Source of the DNA: Streptococcus pantholopis
GTDB taxonomy: Bacteria; Bacillota; Bacilli; Lactobacillales; Streptococcaceae
Assembly: GCF_001642085.1 (NCBI RefSeq)
Contig: NZ_CP014699.1
Location: forward strand, 248,001-312,000
Reading direction: 5' to 3'
Length of the DNA stretch: 64,000 nt
The translations under genes were made by a program, and so were the position numbers. Numbering within the stretch: position 1 is the stretch's first letter; each line of letters opens with the position of its first letter. This document shows, one piece after another, positions 48,896-58,232 of the stretch. The notes below the pieces were generated by a model. It was given only the letters and a program-made list of their open reading frames with translations, was not told where the DNA came from and did not search any database.

Positions 48896-50173
48896 ATGAC
48901 GAAGTTATCAATTAAACAAACCGTAGAAGGGTTGTTGAAATTACAGGAAACCGGAGAGAGCGCTACTATTTTGGGAATTGGCCCAATGTCAAAAAATTGC
49001 GTTCAAGCTACTCTAGAGCTATCTCAGGAAGACGATTATCCGGTTATGTTTATTGCCAGCCGCAATCAGGTTGATGCTGATGAATTGGGAGGCGGCTATG
49101 TCAATGGCTGGAACCAGTTTACCTTTGCTGCTGCAGTTGAAGAAGTGGCAAAAAGTATCAATTATGACAATTTATATTATTTATGCCGGGATCATGGCGG
49201 TCCTTGGCAGCGTGATAAGGAACGCAATGACCACCTGCCTACAGAGGAAGCTATGGAGCTTGGGAAAAAATCCTATTTGGCTGATATAGAAGCGGGCTTT
49301 GATCTGCTGATGATTGACCCGACCAAAGATCCTTTTGAGGTCGGAAAGGTTATTCCTTTGGACACGGTCTTGGAGCGGACAGTTGATTTGATCGACTTTT
49401 GTGAAAAGGAGCGCAAAAGCCGCCAGCTGCCGGAAATCGGCTACGAAGTGGGAACTGAAGAAACCAATGGAGGCCTGACGTCAACTGAAACCTATGAAAC
49501 CTTCATTTTGCGCCTGCAAGAAGAATTAGGCAAACGGAATTTGCCGATGCCGACCTTTATTGTCGGGCAGACAGGAACCCTGACACGTAAAACAGAACAG
49601 GTTGGGCATTTCAATTTCAAGAATGCAGTTGATTTAGCGCAGATGGCTAAAAAGTACGGGGTCGGTCTGAAAGAGCACAATGGTGACTATCTTGATGATG
49701 TCACGCTTTTAGAACATATTCCGGCACATGTCACGGCGACTAATGTAGCTCCTCAGTACGGAACAGAAGAAACCCGAGCTTATCTGAATTTAGCAGCAGT
49801 TGAAGGCAAACTTCAGGAATATGGGCTGATTGCTGAACGCTCCAATACGCGTGAAGTGCTGCTTCTGCATGCCATAAAGAGTGAGCGCTGGAGGAAATGG
49901 ATGGTGGGTGACCAAAAGGATTTGACGGTCGCACAGATTCTTGAAGCCGGCAATGAAGAACTTCAGGCTGAAATCCTTGATATCGCTGGTCACTATACCT
50001 TTAACGATGAAGCCGTTAAGGCTGAAATTGAAAAAATGTATGCTAATCTCTCTGCCCATGATATTGACGGACACCGCTATGTTATTGACCATATCAAACG
50101 TCCGATTCGTGACTACGCTGAATGCTATAACTTAAAAGGTGTTACCAGCCGGATTAAAAATTTTTTTAAATAA
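48896..50173 (+). CDS. GatZ/KbaZ-like protein (tagatose-bisphosphate aldolase non-catalytic subunit family)
   Basis: 425 residues. Resembles the GatZ/KbaZ family in length and in the pattern ASRNQVDADELGGGYVNGWN, LCRDHGGPWQRDKE and DLLMIDPTKDP. GatZ supports the catalytic GatY aldolase in galactitol metabolism; there is no GatY here. Stand-alone members in Firmicutes have been annotated as tagatose-6-phosphate kinases or aldolases without proof. A role in cleaving or isomerising the sugar phosphate delivered by the adjacent PTS is likely. RBS GGAGGAGAGG. Confidence 0.82.
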   Translation: MTKLSIKQTVEGLLKLQETGESATILGIGPMSKNCVQATLELSQEDDYPVMFIASRNQVDADELGGGYVNGWNQFTFAAAVEEVAKSINYDNLYYLCRDHGGPWQRDKERNDHLPTEEAMELGKKSYLADIEAGFDLLMIDPTKDPFEVGKVIPLDTVLERTVDLIDFCEKERKSRQLPEIGYEVGTEETNGGLTSTETYETFILRLQEELGKRNLPMPTFIVGQTGTLTRKTEQVGHFNFKNAVDLAQMAKKYGVGLKEHNGDYLDDVTLLEHIPAHVTATNVAPQYGTEETRAYLNLAAVEGKLQEYGLIAERSNTREVLLLHAIKSERWRKWMVGDQKDLTVAQILEAGNEELQAEILDIAGHYTFNDEAVKAEIEKMYANLSAHDIDGHRYVIDHIKRPIRDYAECYNLKGVTSRIKNFFK

Positions 50174-50243
50174 AAAAGAGACAGCTAATTTAAGCACCGT
50201 CAAATGCAGGGTAAGGGGTGTGATATCATAGGAGGTTATCAAG

Positions 50244-50957
50244 ATGGCAGCACTTTTCTTTGATGTTGATGATACATTATACGACCAGCTGCAGCCTTTT
50301 CAGCAAGCTTATAATGATCACTTTACTGATCAAGAGCTGGATATTGAAAAACTGTTTATGTACAGCCGCATGTTTAGCGATCAAGTTTTCAGCTTATCAG
50401 AAAGCGGTGCCATGTCGTCAGATGATATGAAAATTTACCGGATACAAAAGGCTTTGCAGGCGTTCGGGAAAGAAATCAGCCCTAGTCAGGCTTTGGCTTT
50501 TCAAGCCAGCTATGAAAACTATCAGCAAACAATTGAACTGTCTGAGCAAATGACTGCTGTCCTTGATTTGTGCTGGGACAGGCACCATGAGTTAGGTATA
50601 ATTACCAACGGCCCCTTAAAGCATCAGCAGGCTAAAATTAAACAGCTGAGACTGAGCAGGTGGATAGCTGAAAGGAACATTTGGATTTCTGCTGCTGTTA
50701 AAGCCGCCAAGCCAGAGCGAAAAATTTTTGATTTGGCTAAAAGAAATGTTAGTCAGGCAACAAATGATTATTACTATATTGGCGATCATTTTACAAATGA
50801 TGTCATAGGAGCCAGTCAAGCCGGCTGGCAGGCCATCTGGCTGAACAAACGCCATCATACTGCTGAAAATAATGCAGAAAGCAAAGATCATTTTTTTCAA
50901 GTAAATAGTGAGGCCCAACTGTATCAGTTACTAAAAGACTTGCTGCCTACTCGCTAA
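50244..50957 (+). CDS. HAD-superfamily hydrolase (YjjG-like)
   Basis: 237 residues. Motif I FDVDDTLYDQ at residues 6-15, a helical C1 cap, motif II IITNGPLKHQQAKIKQL, motif III Lys in AAKPERKIFDLA, motif IV YYIGDHFTNDVIGASQAGWQAIWLN. This is the subfamily of YjjG/YfnB nucleotide or phosphosugar phosphatases. Position after the GatZ-like gene suggests phosphosugar clean-up, but the substrate is unknown. RBS AGGAGG. Confidence 0.88.
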   Translation: MAALFFDVDDTLYDQLQPFQQAYNDHFTDQELDIEKLFMYSRMFSDQVFSLSESGAMSSDDMKIYRIQKALQAFGKEISPSQALAFQASYENYQQTIELSEQMTAVLDLCWDRHHELGIITNGPLKHQQAKIKQLRLSRWIAERNIWISAAVKAAKPERKIFDLAKRNVSQATNDYYYIGDHFTNDVIGASQAGWQAIWLNKRHHTAENNAESKDHFFQVNSEAQLYQLLKDLLPTR

Positions 50958-50994
50958 TATGAAAATAAGAACTCCCAGCTGTCTATTCAAAAGA

Positions 50995-51038
50995 CCGCAT
51001 ATAAAACTGTCCCTTACAAAGGACAGTTTTATATGCGG
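50995..51038 (+). terminator. Large perfect hairpin after the HAD hydrolase
   Basis: CCGCATATAAAACTGTCC, an 8-base loop, and its exact complement. No T tract follows immediately, but placement fits termination. Confidence 0.75.
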
Positions 51039-51142
51039 CATTCTTGGCATTTCAGCTTATAATAAAAAGACAGCAATAAGACAGAACCTAAACACAGGGC
51101 AGATCGGCAAAGATTAATCAAATTAAATTTAGTGCTTATCCC

Positions 51143-51566
51143 AGTTGGCGACCTTAACCGTTATAGCAGAGGTACGTCTGTCAACTCAGAGATTTCGGAC
51201 TTACCGTCAGCCGTAGCCGTCTGAAAGCTTTGTCGTCCTAGCGGCCGACCGCACCCTTCTAGCCGTCCTGGCAGTGGTGCGCAGACGAAATCACAGATTT
51301 CTGGCTTACCGTCATTTTCCTTTTGCGTTTTTCACGGTCTTTGTATCTTATTGGAACTGAACACGGCCTAAAATCCTAGTGAAAAAGAGACGCGCCATTA
51401 GGTGCTGACTTCTCGTTTAGCTAGCCGTAGCCGTCTGAAGGCTTTGTCGTCTTAAGAGCCGACCGCACCCTTCTAGTCGTCTTGGCAGAGGTGCGTCTGC
51501 GAAATCACAGATTTCGGACTTACCGTCATTTTCATACGGATTTTTAAACGGCCTTGGTATCTTATG
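51143..51566 (+). repeat. Modular intergenic repeat array R9, leader of the transaldolase-like gene
   Basis: Two long units. The first (about 51143-51332) is diverged (GAAATC-aca-GATTTC followed by TTGCGTTTTTCACGGTC). The junction at 51334-51370 has GGTC paired with GGCC, a G-U wobble. The second (51371-51547) is nearly identical to the long units in R8 and R10. The closing half junction reads GGCCTTGGTATCTTATG, a single-base variant, directly before GAGGAGGAG. Confidence 0.87.
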
Positions 51567-51581
51567 TGAGGAGGAGAACTA

Positions 51582-52229
51582 ATGAAATTTTTTTTGGATA
51601 CAGCAAATGTAGAAGCGATTAAACAAATTAAAGCGTTAGGTGTAGCAGATGGTGTTACGACTAACCCGACAATCATTTCGCGTGAGGGACGGGATTTTGA
51701 AACAGTTATCAAAGAAATCTGTTCCATTATATCCGGTCCAGTCAGTGCTGAGGTTACCGCTTTGACTGCACCTGACATGGTATCGGAAGCCCGGGATATA
51801 GCCAAGTGGGCTGAAAATATTGTCATCAAAATTCCAATGACTGAAGAAGGTTTAAAGGCAGTCAATATTCTTTCAAAAGAGGGTATTAAAACCAATGTTA
51901 CTTTGATTTTTACGGTTTCACAAGGCTTGATGGCTATGAAAGCCGGAGCTACTTTTATCAGTCCTTTTATTGGTCGGCTTGAAGATATTGGAACAGATGC
52001 TTATCAGTTGATTGCAGATCTCAGACAGATTATCGACTTTTACGGCTTTTCAACAGAGATTATTGCTGCCAGCATCAGAAACAGCACTCATGTTGAAAGA
52101 GTAGCTAAACTAGGTGCTCATATTGCTACAATACCAGATGGGCTCTTTGCAAAATTAGCCCAGCATCCTTTAACAGCAGCAGGGATTGAGACATTCCTTA
52201 AAGATTGGGAGACCTTCAAAAATAATTAA
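51582..52229 (+). CDS. Fructose-6-phosphate aldolase / transaldolase-like protein
   Basis: 215 residues, the short TalC/FsaA class. Schiff-base Lys83 in [18 protein letters not shown] at about residues 25-33; [22 protein letters not shown] at the C-terminal side. Either cleaves fructose-6-phosphate to dihydroxyacetone and glyceraldehyde-3-phosphate or acts as transaldolase; sequence alone does not separate these. It lies directly before transketolase, which favours pentose-phosphate interconversion. Confidence 0.93.
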   Translation: MKFFLDTANVEAIKQIKALGVADGVTTNPTIISREGRDFETVIKEICSIISGPVSAEVTALTAPDMVSEARDIAKWAENIVIKIPMTEEGLKAVNILSKEGIKTNVTLIFTVSQGLMAMKAGATFISPFIGRLEDIGTDAYQLIADLRQIIDFYGFSTEIIAASIRNSTHVERVAKLGAHIATIPDGLFAKLAQHPLTAAGIETFLKDWETFKNN

Positions 52230-52293
52230 CAGACAGTTTAAAGCGATAGGGTATAATATAAACTATACTTTTGGAGCTATCGTATAGTAGTGC

Positions 52294-52307
52294 TTTTATG
52301 CTATAAT
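52294..52307 (+). promoter_or_regulatory. Extended -10 promoter before tkt
   Basis: TTTTATGCTATAAT, with TG one base before TATAAT (52302-52307). The same TTTATGCTATAAT occurs at 34978-34990 and 37527-37539, each time before an intergenic repeat. Confidence 0.7.
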
Positions 52308-52324
52308 AAAGGAAATGGCATAAT

Positions 52325-52656
52325 ATGAACTGAACACGGCCTAAGCTCTTTGCAAAAAAGATAGCCTTTCCTCGCGTCTTTAATGACTCATCGGTCAGTC
52401 TCCTATTTTTGCTGTGAGCTTTTAACGGCCTTTGTATCTTAATGGAACTGAACACGGCCTAAAATCCTAGTGAAAAAGAGACGCGCCATTAGGTGCTGAC
52501 TTCTCGTTTAGCTAGCCGTAGCCGTCTGAAGGCTTTGCAGTCTTTACAGCCTGCCGCACCCTTCTAGTCGTCTTGGCAGAGGTGTGTCTGCGAAATCAAA
52601 GATTTCGGACTTACCGTCATTTTCATACGGATTTTTAAACGGCCTTTGTATCTTAT
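52325..52656 (+). repeat. Modular intergenic repeat array R10, leader of tkt
   Basis: Starts AACTGAACACGGCC (no 5' half junction). A short unit (about 52342-52423, AGCTCTTTGCAAAAAA/TTTTTGCTGTGAGCTT arms) is followed by a junction at about 52424-52460 with GGCC/GGCC. A long unit (52461-52638) carries the GAAATC-aaa-GATTTC hairpin. A half junction at 52639-52656 lies just before GAGGAGGG. Confidence 0.88.
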
Positions 52657-52673
52657 TTTTGAGGAGGGTTTGG

Positions 52674-54659
52674 ATGACTTTTGATTCTATTGATAATTTA
52701 GCGGTTAATACTATTCGTACGCTCGCTATTGATGCTATTCAAGCTGCCAATTCCGGACATCCGGGGCTGCCTATGGGAGCGGCTCCGATGGCCTATGTAC
52801 TATGGAATAAATTTTTACAAGTCAATCCCAAGACAGGACGCTCATGGTCTAACCGCGACCGTTTTGTTCTGTCAGCTGGCCACGGGTCTGCTTTATTGTA
52901 CAGCCTGCTTCATTTAGCCGGCTATGATTTGAGCGTGGATGATTTGAAGGCTTTTCGGCAGTGGGGCTCTAAAACACCCGGGCATCCGGAAGTAACTCAC
53001 ACCGATGGTGTGGAAGCGACGACTGGTCCTTTAGGTCAGGGGATTGCCAATGCTGTTGGTATGGCAATGGCTGAAGCCCACTTGGCAGCTAAATTCAATA
53101 AACCGGGTTTTGCTATTGTTGACCACTATACTTATGCTCTCAGCGGTGATGGCTGTCTGATGGAAGGGGTCAGTCAGGAAGCAGCCAGTTTAGCCGGCCA
53201 TCTGAAGCTTGGGAAACTCATTCTTCTGTATGATTCAAATGATATCTCACTGGATGGTCCGACTTCGAAGGCCTTTACCGAAGATGTTAAAGGCAGATTT
53301 GAGGCTTATGGCTGGCAGCATCTTCTTGTTGAAGACGGCAATGACCTAGAAGCCATTGCAGAAGCAATTGAGGCCGCGAAAGCTGAGACAGATAAACCTT
53401 CCATCATAGAAGTTAAGACGATTATCGGTTTTGGTGCCGAAAAACAAGGAACTTCGGCCGTTCATGGAGCGCCTCTCGGTTCAGAGGGTGTTGCTTATGC
53501 CAAGAAAGCTTATGGCTGGGATTATCCGGCATTTACTGTACCGCAGGAAGTGGCCAAACGTTTTGAGGCTGGTATTAAATTCCGCGGACAGGCGGCTGAA
53601 AATGCTTGGAATACGCTGTTCCATGAATATCAAAATCAGTATCCGGATTTAGCTGATCAGTATCAAGCTTCCTTCGCTAAAACGCCTCAGACTGTTGAAC
53701 TTCAGGCGCATGAATTGGGCAGCAGCCTTGCCAGCCGGGTATCCAGCCAGCAGGCTATTCAGCAGATTTCAGAGCAGATTCCGGCATTTTGGGGCGGGTC
53801 CGCTGATCTTTCAGCTTCGAACAATACTATGGTTAAAGCAGAGTCTGATTTTCAGGCTGATAATTATGCCGGTCGCAATATTTGGTTTGGAGTCCGCGAA
53901 TTCGCTATGGGAGCAGCAATGAACGGTATTGCTCTGCACGGCGGTAGCCGTATTTACGGCGGTACATTCTTTGTCTTCTCTAACTACCTGCTTCCGGCTG
54001 TCCGAATGGCTGCTCTGCAGCAGCTGCCAACCGTTTATGTGATGACACACGATTCGATTGCTGTGGGCGAAGATGGTCCTACCCATGAGCCTGTTGAACA
54101 GCTGGCCAGCGTTCGGTCGATGCCTAACTTAAATGTTATCCGTCCTGCTGACGGCAATGAGACCAATGCTGCTTGGCAGCAGGCACTTGCTGAAACAGAT
54201 CGTCCGACCATGCTGGTTTTGACCCGTCAAAATCTTCCTGTCCTAAAAGGCACAAAAGAGCTGGCTAAAGAGGGGGTCAGCAAAGGTGCCTACATTCTTT
54301 CGGAAGCTAAGGGGGACCTTGATGGCATCATTATTGCAACAGGATCTGAGGTCAAGCTCGCATTGGATACACAGGACGTTCTGGCAGATAAAGGGATTTA
54401 TGTCCGTGTTGTGTCCATGCCGGCACAAAATATCTTTGACGAACAGTCTGAAGCCTATCAAGAAGCTGTTCTGCCTAAGGCTGTTACCAAGCGTTTAGCT
54501 ATTGAAGCTGGGTCAAGCTTTGGTTGGGGCAAATATGTCGGTCTCCAAGGCAAAACTTTGACAATTGACACCTGGGGGGCCTCAGCACCAGGCGGCCGTA
54601 TCTTTGAAGAATACGGTTTCACAGCAGATAATGCTGCTCAACTCTATCAATCGCTCTGA
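52674..54659 (+). CDS. tkt: Transketolase
   Basis: 661 residues from ATG 52674 ([20 protein letters not shown]), chosen for GAGGAGGG upstream; a longer in-frame reading begins inside the repeat and is not protein. Thiamine-dependent: the TPP domain has [11 protein letters not shown], and [19 protein letters not shown] with Mg-binding DSNDISLDG. The pyrimidine domain has [14 protein letters not shown] and [20 protein letters not shown]. Pairs with the transaldolase-like enzyme in pentose-phosphate metabolism. Confidence 0.98.
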   Translation: MTFDSIDNLAVNTIRTLAIDAIQAANSGHPGLPMGAAPMAYVLWNKFLQVNPKTGRSWSNRDRFVLSAGHGSALLYSLLHLAGYDLSVDDLKAFRQWGSKTPGHPEVTHTDGVEATTGPLGQGIANAVGMAMAEAHLAAKFNKPGFAIVDHYTYALSGDGCLMEGVSQEAASLAGHLKLGKLILLYDSNDISLDGPTSKAFTEDVKGRFEAYGWQHLLVEDGNDLEAIAEAIEAAKAETDKPSIIEVKTIIGFGAEKQGTSAVHGAPLGSEGVAYAKKAYGWDYPAFTVPQEVAKRFEAGIKFRGQAAENAWNTLFHEYQNQYPDLADQYQASFAKTPQTVELQAHELGSSLASRVSSQQAIQQISEQIPAFWGGSADLSASNNTMVKAESDFQADNYAGRNIWFGVREFAMGAAMNGIALHGGSRIYGGTFFVFSNYLLPAVRMAALQQLPTVYVMTHDSIAVGEDGPTHEPVEQLASVRSMPNLNVIRPADGNETNAAWQQALAETDRPTMLVLTRQNLPVLKGTKELAKEGVSKGAYILSEAKGDLDGIIIATGSEVKLALDTQDVLADKGIYVRVVSMPAQNIFDEQSEAYQEAVLPKAVTKRLAIEAGSSFGWGKYVGLQGKTLTIDTWGASAPGGRIFEEYGFTADNAAQLYQSL

Positions 54660-54672
54660 TTTTCACTCTTTA

Positions 54673-54731
54673 CCAAACTTTCAACAACGTTTTCAGCAAT
54701 TTTTGCTGTATGCTTTGTTGAAAGTTTTTTT
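54673..54731 (+). terminator. Terminator after tkt
   Basis: AAACTTTCAACAA ... TTGTTGAAAGTTTTTTT with an inner CAGCAATTTTTGCTG hairpin. A close relative lies at 59713-59752 after the ascorbate-type EIIC. Confidence 0.88.
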
Positions 54732-54873
54732 GTTATGACTTCCAGCCAGTTTTTTTCGTAGAGATAAATGAAAAAAAACACCAGCTATGCTGGTGGCTAA
54801 CAAGGCTTCTAGCTTCCATTTATTTTTCCATGTATAATCTAATTGTTCAGGTTAGAAAAAGGAGGAAAAATAA

Positions 54874-54957
54874 ATGACTTATAATAAGTCAGATAAAACT
54901 GTCTGTTTCAGTGGTCAAGCCTTTATAAAACTAACAGAGAGAAAAGGCTTACAATAA
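54874..54957 (+). CDS. Small peptide of 27 residues, possible leader peptide
   Basis: ATG 54874 follows AAAAAGGAGG with 9 bases between, an excellent ribosome site. The peptide begins MTYNKSDKTVCFSGQ and ends LTERKGLQ. A TATAAT at 54833-54838 lies upstream. Its last third coincides with a hairpin AAGCCTT ... AAGGCTT (about 54919-54950), and the regulator gene starts 20 bases after the stop. It may be a leader peptide that tunes the regulator, or a short free peptide. No similar peptide is known to me. Confidence 0.55.
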   Translation: MTYNKSDKTVCFSGQAFIKLTERKGLQ

Positions 54958-54977
54958 AAATATGGACGGAAATCAAA

Positions 54978-56453
54978 ATGATAAAAGAAAAAAATATTGA
55001 AAGAATAATTAGTTATTTAGCTAATAAAAATGGCTTTGTGACTGCAAAGAAACTCTCTGATAAACTGAGGCTTTCTCAAAAGACGGTCTATCGTTTAATT
55101 AAGGAAATTAATCAGAATTATAGAGAAGAGAGCCTGATTTTGTCAGAAAAAGGGAAAGGTTTCAAGTTAAATGGTGATGTCTATTTAAAGTCTCAGCACC
55201 GCAGACACTTGCTTGATGAGGAATTGCCTCCTAAAGAGCGGCAAAAACAGATTTTAGAACGCTTGTTGCTAAGTTCTCCTCAATCTCAGCTGATTTACGA
55301 TTTATGCCGGGATTATTTTGTTAGTGAATATGTCATCCAAAAAGATAAAACTGAAATTCAAAAAATGCTTAAGGATTACCACTTAAGTATTATCAGCAAG
55401 AATCGGGCTCTTTATATAGACGGAGAAGAAGCTCATTTACGAAGAGCTATTGCAGATTTAGTGACAACTTTTAAAACAATTGATATTGATCATCTCAGCT
55501 ATCTGAAAGATGACTATGCTATCAATTATCAGGTGGCGCTTTTTGTTTCAAAACAGTTAAAAACCATTGAAAACAATTTAGACGTTACTATTCCATACCC
55601 TTATAATGTCAATGTTTTTTCACATTTGTATATTTTGCTTGACCGTATCCAAAAAGCTGAACCTGAATCGTATTCTGAAAAAGAGCTGTTTGCACATTGT
55701 TCCAACCAAGCAGTATTAGCAGAGAGCAGGCGGGTGATTGCAGATATTGAAACATATAGCAACAGAAAGATTAGTCGAAAAGAGATTCTTTATCTTTACC
55801 AATACTTAATTTCCTCCCGTTTTCAAACACAGAGTGACAGCAAACCTGCCTTTTCCAAACGAGTGATTGAAGTGACTCACTATTATTTTAAACTTATGGG
55901 AATGACAGAGCAGGAAGAAATAAAAGAAGATTCGCTTTTATTTATTGATTTGGCCAATCACATTGCTCCTATGCTGAGAAGGCTGGACAATAAAATCCGA
56001 ATCAAAAATAAAATGCTGGGACAGATTCAAACCAGCTACGCAGCGGTTTTTAATCAGCTTGTCAAAGTTTCTGATAAGGTTAGCCAAAAATATGGTTTTC
56101 CCAAGATTAATCCAGATGAGGTGGGTTTTATGACGCTTTATTTTGTCAGATTTAAGGAAATTCAGTATAAGCCTATTCCTACTTTAATCGTCTGTACCTC
56201 AGGCATTGGGACTTCAGAATTATTACGGTCAAAGATTGAACGCACTTTTTCGGATTTAAAGGTTGAAGATGTTATTTCATATGATGACCTCTACCAACTT
56301 AAAGAGAGCTATCCAGAAGCTGAACTGTTGATAACAAGCATAGCAATAGAAGAAGATTTTGGAATTGATAGTGTTTTAGTCAGTGCTATTATGACCGAAG
56401 ATGATAAGCGCCGTATTAATCAGCAGATTGAAAGGATGAAATATGGGAGATAA
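54978..56453 (+). CDS. BglG-family PRD transcriptional regulator of the ascorbate-type PTS
   Basis: 491 residues. N-terminal HTH (TAKKLSDKLRLSQKTVYRLIKEIN), two PRD domains (about 160-390), and an EIIB-like domain with Cys406 in LIVCTSGIGTSELL. The usual C-terminal EIIA domain is missing but is encoded as a separate gene (56443) that overlaps the end by 11 bases. So the regulator looks like a split version of the MtlR/LicR type. Likely target: the PTS genes at 57294-59597. Confidence 0.9.
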   Translation: MIKEKNIERIISYLANKNGFVTAKKLSDKLRLSQKTVYRLIKEINQNYREESLILSEKGKGFKLNGDVYLKSQHRRHLLDEELPPKERQKQILERLLLSSPQSQLIYDLCRDYFVSEYVIQKDKTEIQKMLKDYHLSIISKNRALYIDGEEAHLRRAIADLVTTFKTIDIDHLSYLKDDYAINYQVALFVSKQLKTIENNLDVTIPYPYNVNVFSHLYILLDRIQKAEPESYSEKELFAHCSNQAVLAESRRVIADIETYSNRKISRKEILYLYQYLISSRFQTQSDSKPAFSKRVIEVTHYYFKLMGMTEQEEIKEDSLLFIDLANHIAPMLRRLDNKIRIKNKMLGQIQTSYAAVFNQLVKVSDKVSQKYGFPKINPDEVGFMTLYFVRFKEIQYKPIPTLIVCTSGIGTSELLRSKIERTFSDLKVEDVISYDDLYQLKESYPEAELLITSIAIEEDFGIDSVLVSAIMTEDDKRRINQQIERMKYGR

Positions 56454-56874
56454 GTTCTATGAGATTTATCTTAATCAGAATCTGCTTTCCAGAGATGATG
56501 TTTACCAATTTTTAGCTGAAAAGATTAATAAAAGAACAGGTCTGACTAAAGTAAATATTCTATCTAAGTTCCGCTTAAGGGAAAGCAAAGGAAATATCCA
56601 AATTGCAGAAAAAGTTGTTTTTCCTCATTTTATTGCTGACAAAGCTGACAATAGTTTTATGATTTTAAGGTTACAAAAGCCGATTGAAGAATGGTCTGAA
56701 ACGATTTCAGATATCTCATTAATTGTTGCGATGACAGCAAAAGGCGATTTAACTTTAGCAGAAAAACAAACTTTTGCCCATTTTATTCGTCGTTTGGCAT
56801 CGAAAGATTTTTTAGAAGATTTATTGACATTAAACGAAAGTAACTTAAGGACAATTCTAAATGAAGAAGAGTAA
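56443..56874 (+). CDS. Stand-alone EIIA-like regulatory domain
   Basis: 143 residues. EIIA-2 fold with His62 in VVFPHFIADKADN, where transport EIIAs have a PH(A/G) motif. It overlaps the regulator gene, so it probably works as the missing C-terminal domain of that regulator rather than as a transport enzyme (the operon has another EIIA at 57294). Start ATG 56443. Confidence 0.82.
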   Translation: MGDKFYEIYLNQNLLSRDDVYQFLAEKINKRTGLTKVNILSKFRLRESKGNIQIAEKVVFPHFIADKADNSFMILRLQKPIEEWSETISDISLIVAMTAKGDLTLAEKQTFAHFIRRLASKDFLEDLLTLNESNLRTILNEEE

Positions 56875-56939
56875 ATTAAATCAAACAGCGGACTATAATG
56901 ACAGTAGCTGATACAACAAGCAGGAAGCCAATAAATTAA

Positions 56940-57277
56940 TGAAAGTGGCCTGAAAGCTTGGAAAAACAGACGTAAACTAGGAAACAGCAACGGCTTACAA
57001 GTTGCGAGTGTGGCTGCTCTGTGAGTATAGCCTGTCCTAGAGCCTAGCGGCTCTTCGTTTCAGTCTCCTATTTTTGCTGTGAGCTTTAAACGGCCTTTGT
57101 ATCTTTAGTAATTGAACACGGCCTAAGCTCTTTGCAAAAAAGAGACGCAGTCGTAGGAAGCATAAGCTGACGTATGAATGTGACTGCTCTTGTGAGTATA
57201 AAACTTCCTAGAAACCGGAGTTTCTTCGTCAGTTTTCCTATTTTTGCTATGAGCTTTAAACGGCCTTTGTATCGTGT
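56940..57277 (+). repeat. Modular intergenic repeat array R11, leader of ulaC-like gene
   Basis: Two units with GCAAAAAA/TTTTTGCT arms. The first (about 56940-57081) is diverged on its left. The junction at about 57088-57125 has GGCC/GGCC stems. The second (57126-57255) has a larger interior including GAAGCATAAGCTGACG and the GAAAC-cggag-TTTC hairpin, a version not seen in the other arrays. The final half junction reads GGCCTTTGTATCGTG, then AAAGGGAG. Confidence 0.82.
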
Positions 57278-57293
57278 TAAAGGGAGTGATGGG

Positions 57294-57737
57294 ATGTTAT
57301 CAGAATTATTGACCCAAGATGATATACAAATCAGTCGGGAAAAACTGACATGGGAGGAGGCGATTCGTTTATCAGCTCAGCCGTTGCTGACAAAAGGAAA
57401 AATTACCGATTCTTACATTGAAGCGATGATAAATAAAGTTAAGGAATTTGGTCCATTTATCCATATAGGTGATGAAATCGCTTTGCCTCATGCTAGACCA
57501 GAAGAGGGGGTGAGAGAATTAGGTTTAGCCTTACTTTTATTGAAAAGGCCGGTGTATTTACTTGATGATCCCAGTAGGGAAATCCGTTTATTTATCTGTT
57601 TAGCAGCAAATGATAACACAGCGCATCTGCAAGCTTTATCAAACCTAACAAAAATTCTGTCTGATAAGAAAAAACTGGCAACTATTATGACGGCTGATAC
57701 TGCTAAAGATATTGAAAATATAGTAAGGGAAAATTGA
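57294..57737 (+). CDS. ulaC: PTS ascorbate-type enzyme IIA
   Basis: 147 residues from ATG 57294 (MLSELLTQDDIQISREKL) after AAAGGGAG. Active His66 in IALPHARPEEGV, the UlaC/SgaA signature. Earlier in-frame codons belong to the repeat. Delivers phosphate to the EIIB at 57917. The substrate may be ascorbate or another acid sugar; no ulaD-F catabolic genes are nearby, so the symbol reflects family only. Confidence 0.88.
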   Translation: MLSELLTQDDIQISREKLTWEEAIRLSAQPLLTKGKITDSYIEAMINKVKEFGPFIHIGDEIALPHARPEEGVRELGLALLLLKRPVYLLDDPSREIRLFICLAANDNTAHLQALSNLTKILSDKKKLATIMTADTAKDIENIVREN

Positions 57738-57774
57738 TAATAGGCTGAAGATTTGAGGAAGGTAAGTTATATAC

Positions 57775-57895
57775 GTCTGTACTCTAACAGCAGGACTGAT
57801 GGTGCTTTAGTCGTTCTGACAGAGCTACGCTGACGGAAGATAATCAAAAATGTTTGCTTACCATCATTTTTATACGAATGATCAGCTTTACATTT
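57775..57895 (+). repeat. Remnant of a long repeat unit between the ascorbate-type EIIA and EIIB genes
   Basis: Recognisable words of the long unit in order and much decayed: GTCGTTCTGACAGAG, CGCTGACGGAAGA, TGCTTACCATCATTTTTATACG. No intact junction remains. Confidence 0.6.
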
Positions 57896-57916
57896 TATTT
57901 TATGAGGAGGAATATT

Positions 57917-58216
57917 ATGAAATTGGTTGCAGTGTGCCAAAGCGGTTTAGGGACCAGCTTTATGGTTGAGATGAATATTCAAAATGCACTTGAGGAACTT
58001 GGAGTTGATTTATCAGACTTTTCTGTGGATCATACAGATTCTGGCTCAGTCAGTGATGGAATGGCAGACTACTTTTTCGCAGAAAAAACACTGGTTCCTG
58101 CTTTAATGGGACTGTCAGAAGGTAAGCTTATTCCCTTAGATTCTATTATTGATGCTGATGAAATCAAAAGAAAAGTGACTGAAATACTAGATAAAAACAG
58201 AATTTCTCACAATTAG
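57917..58216 (+). CDS. ulaB: PTS ascorbate-type enzyme IIB
   Basis: 99 residues from ATG 57917 after GAGGAGG. Active Cys7 in LVAVCQSGLGTSFMVEM, the UlaB/SgaB signature. Codons upstream in frame are within the decayed repeat. Middle component of the permease. Confidence 0.92.
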   Translation: MKLVAVCQSGLGTSFMVEMNIQNALEELGVDLSDFSVDHTDSGSVSDGMADYFFAEKTLVPALMGLSEGKLIPLDSIIDADEIKRKVTEILDKNRISHN

Positions 58217-58232
58217 AAGTAAGAGGTAAACT

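Noticed and set aside
52584..52673. N-terminal extension of transketolase
   Set aside because: Encoded by the repeat array (the same words occur out of frame or in other frames before other genes); the normal start with GAGGAGGG is at 52674.
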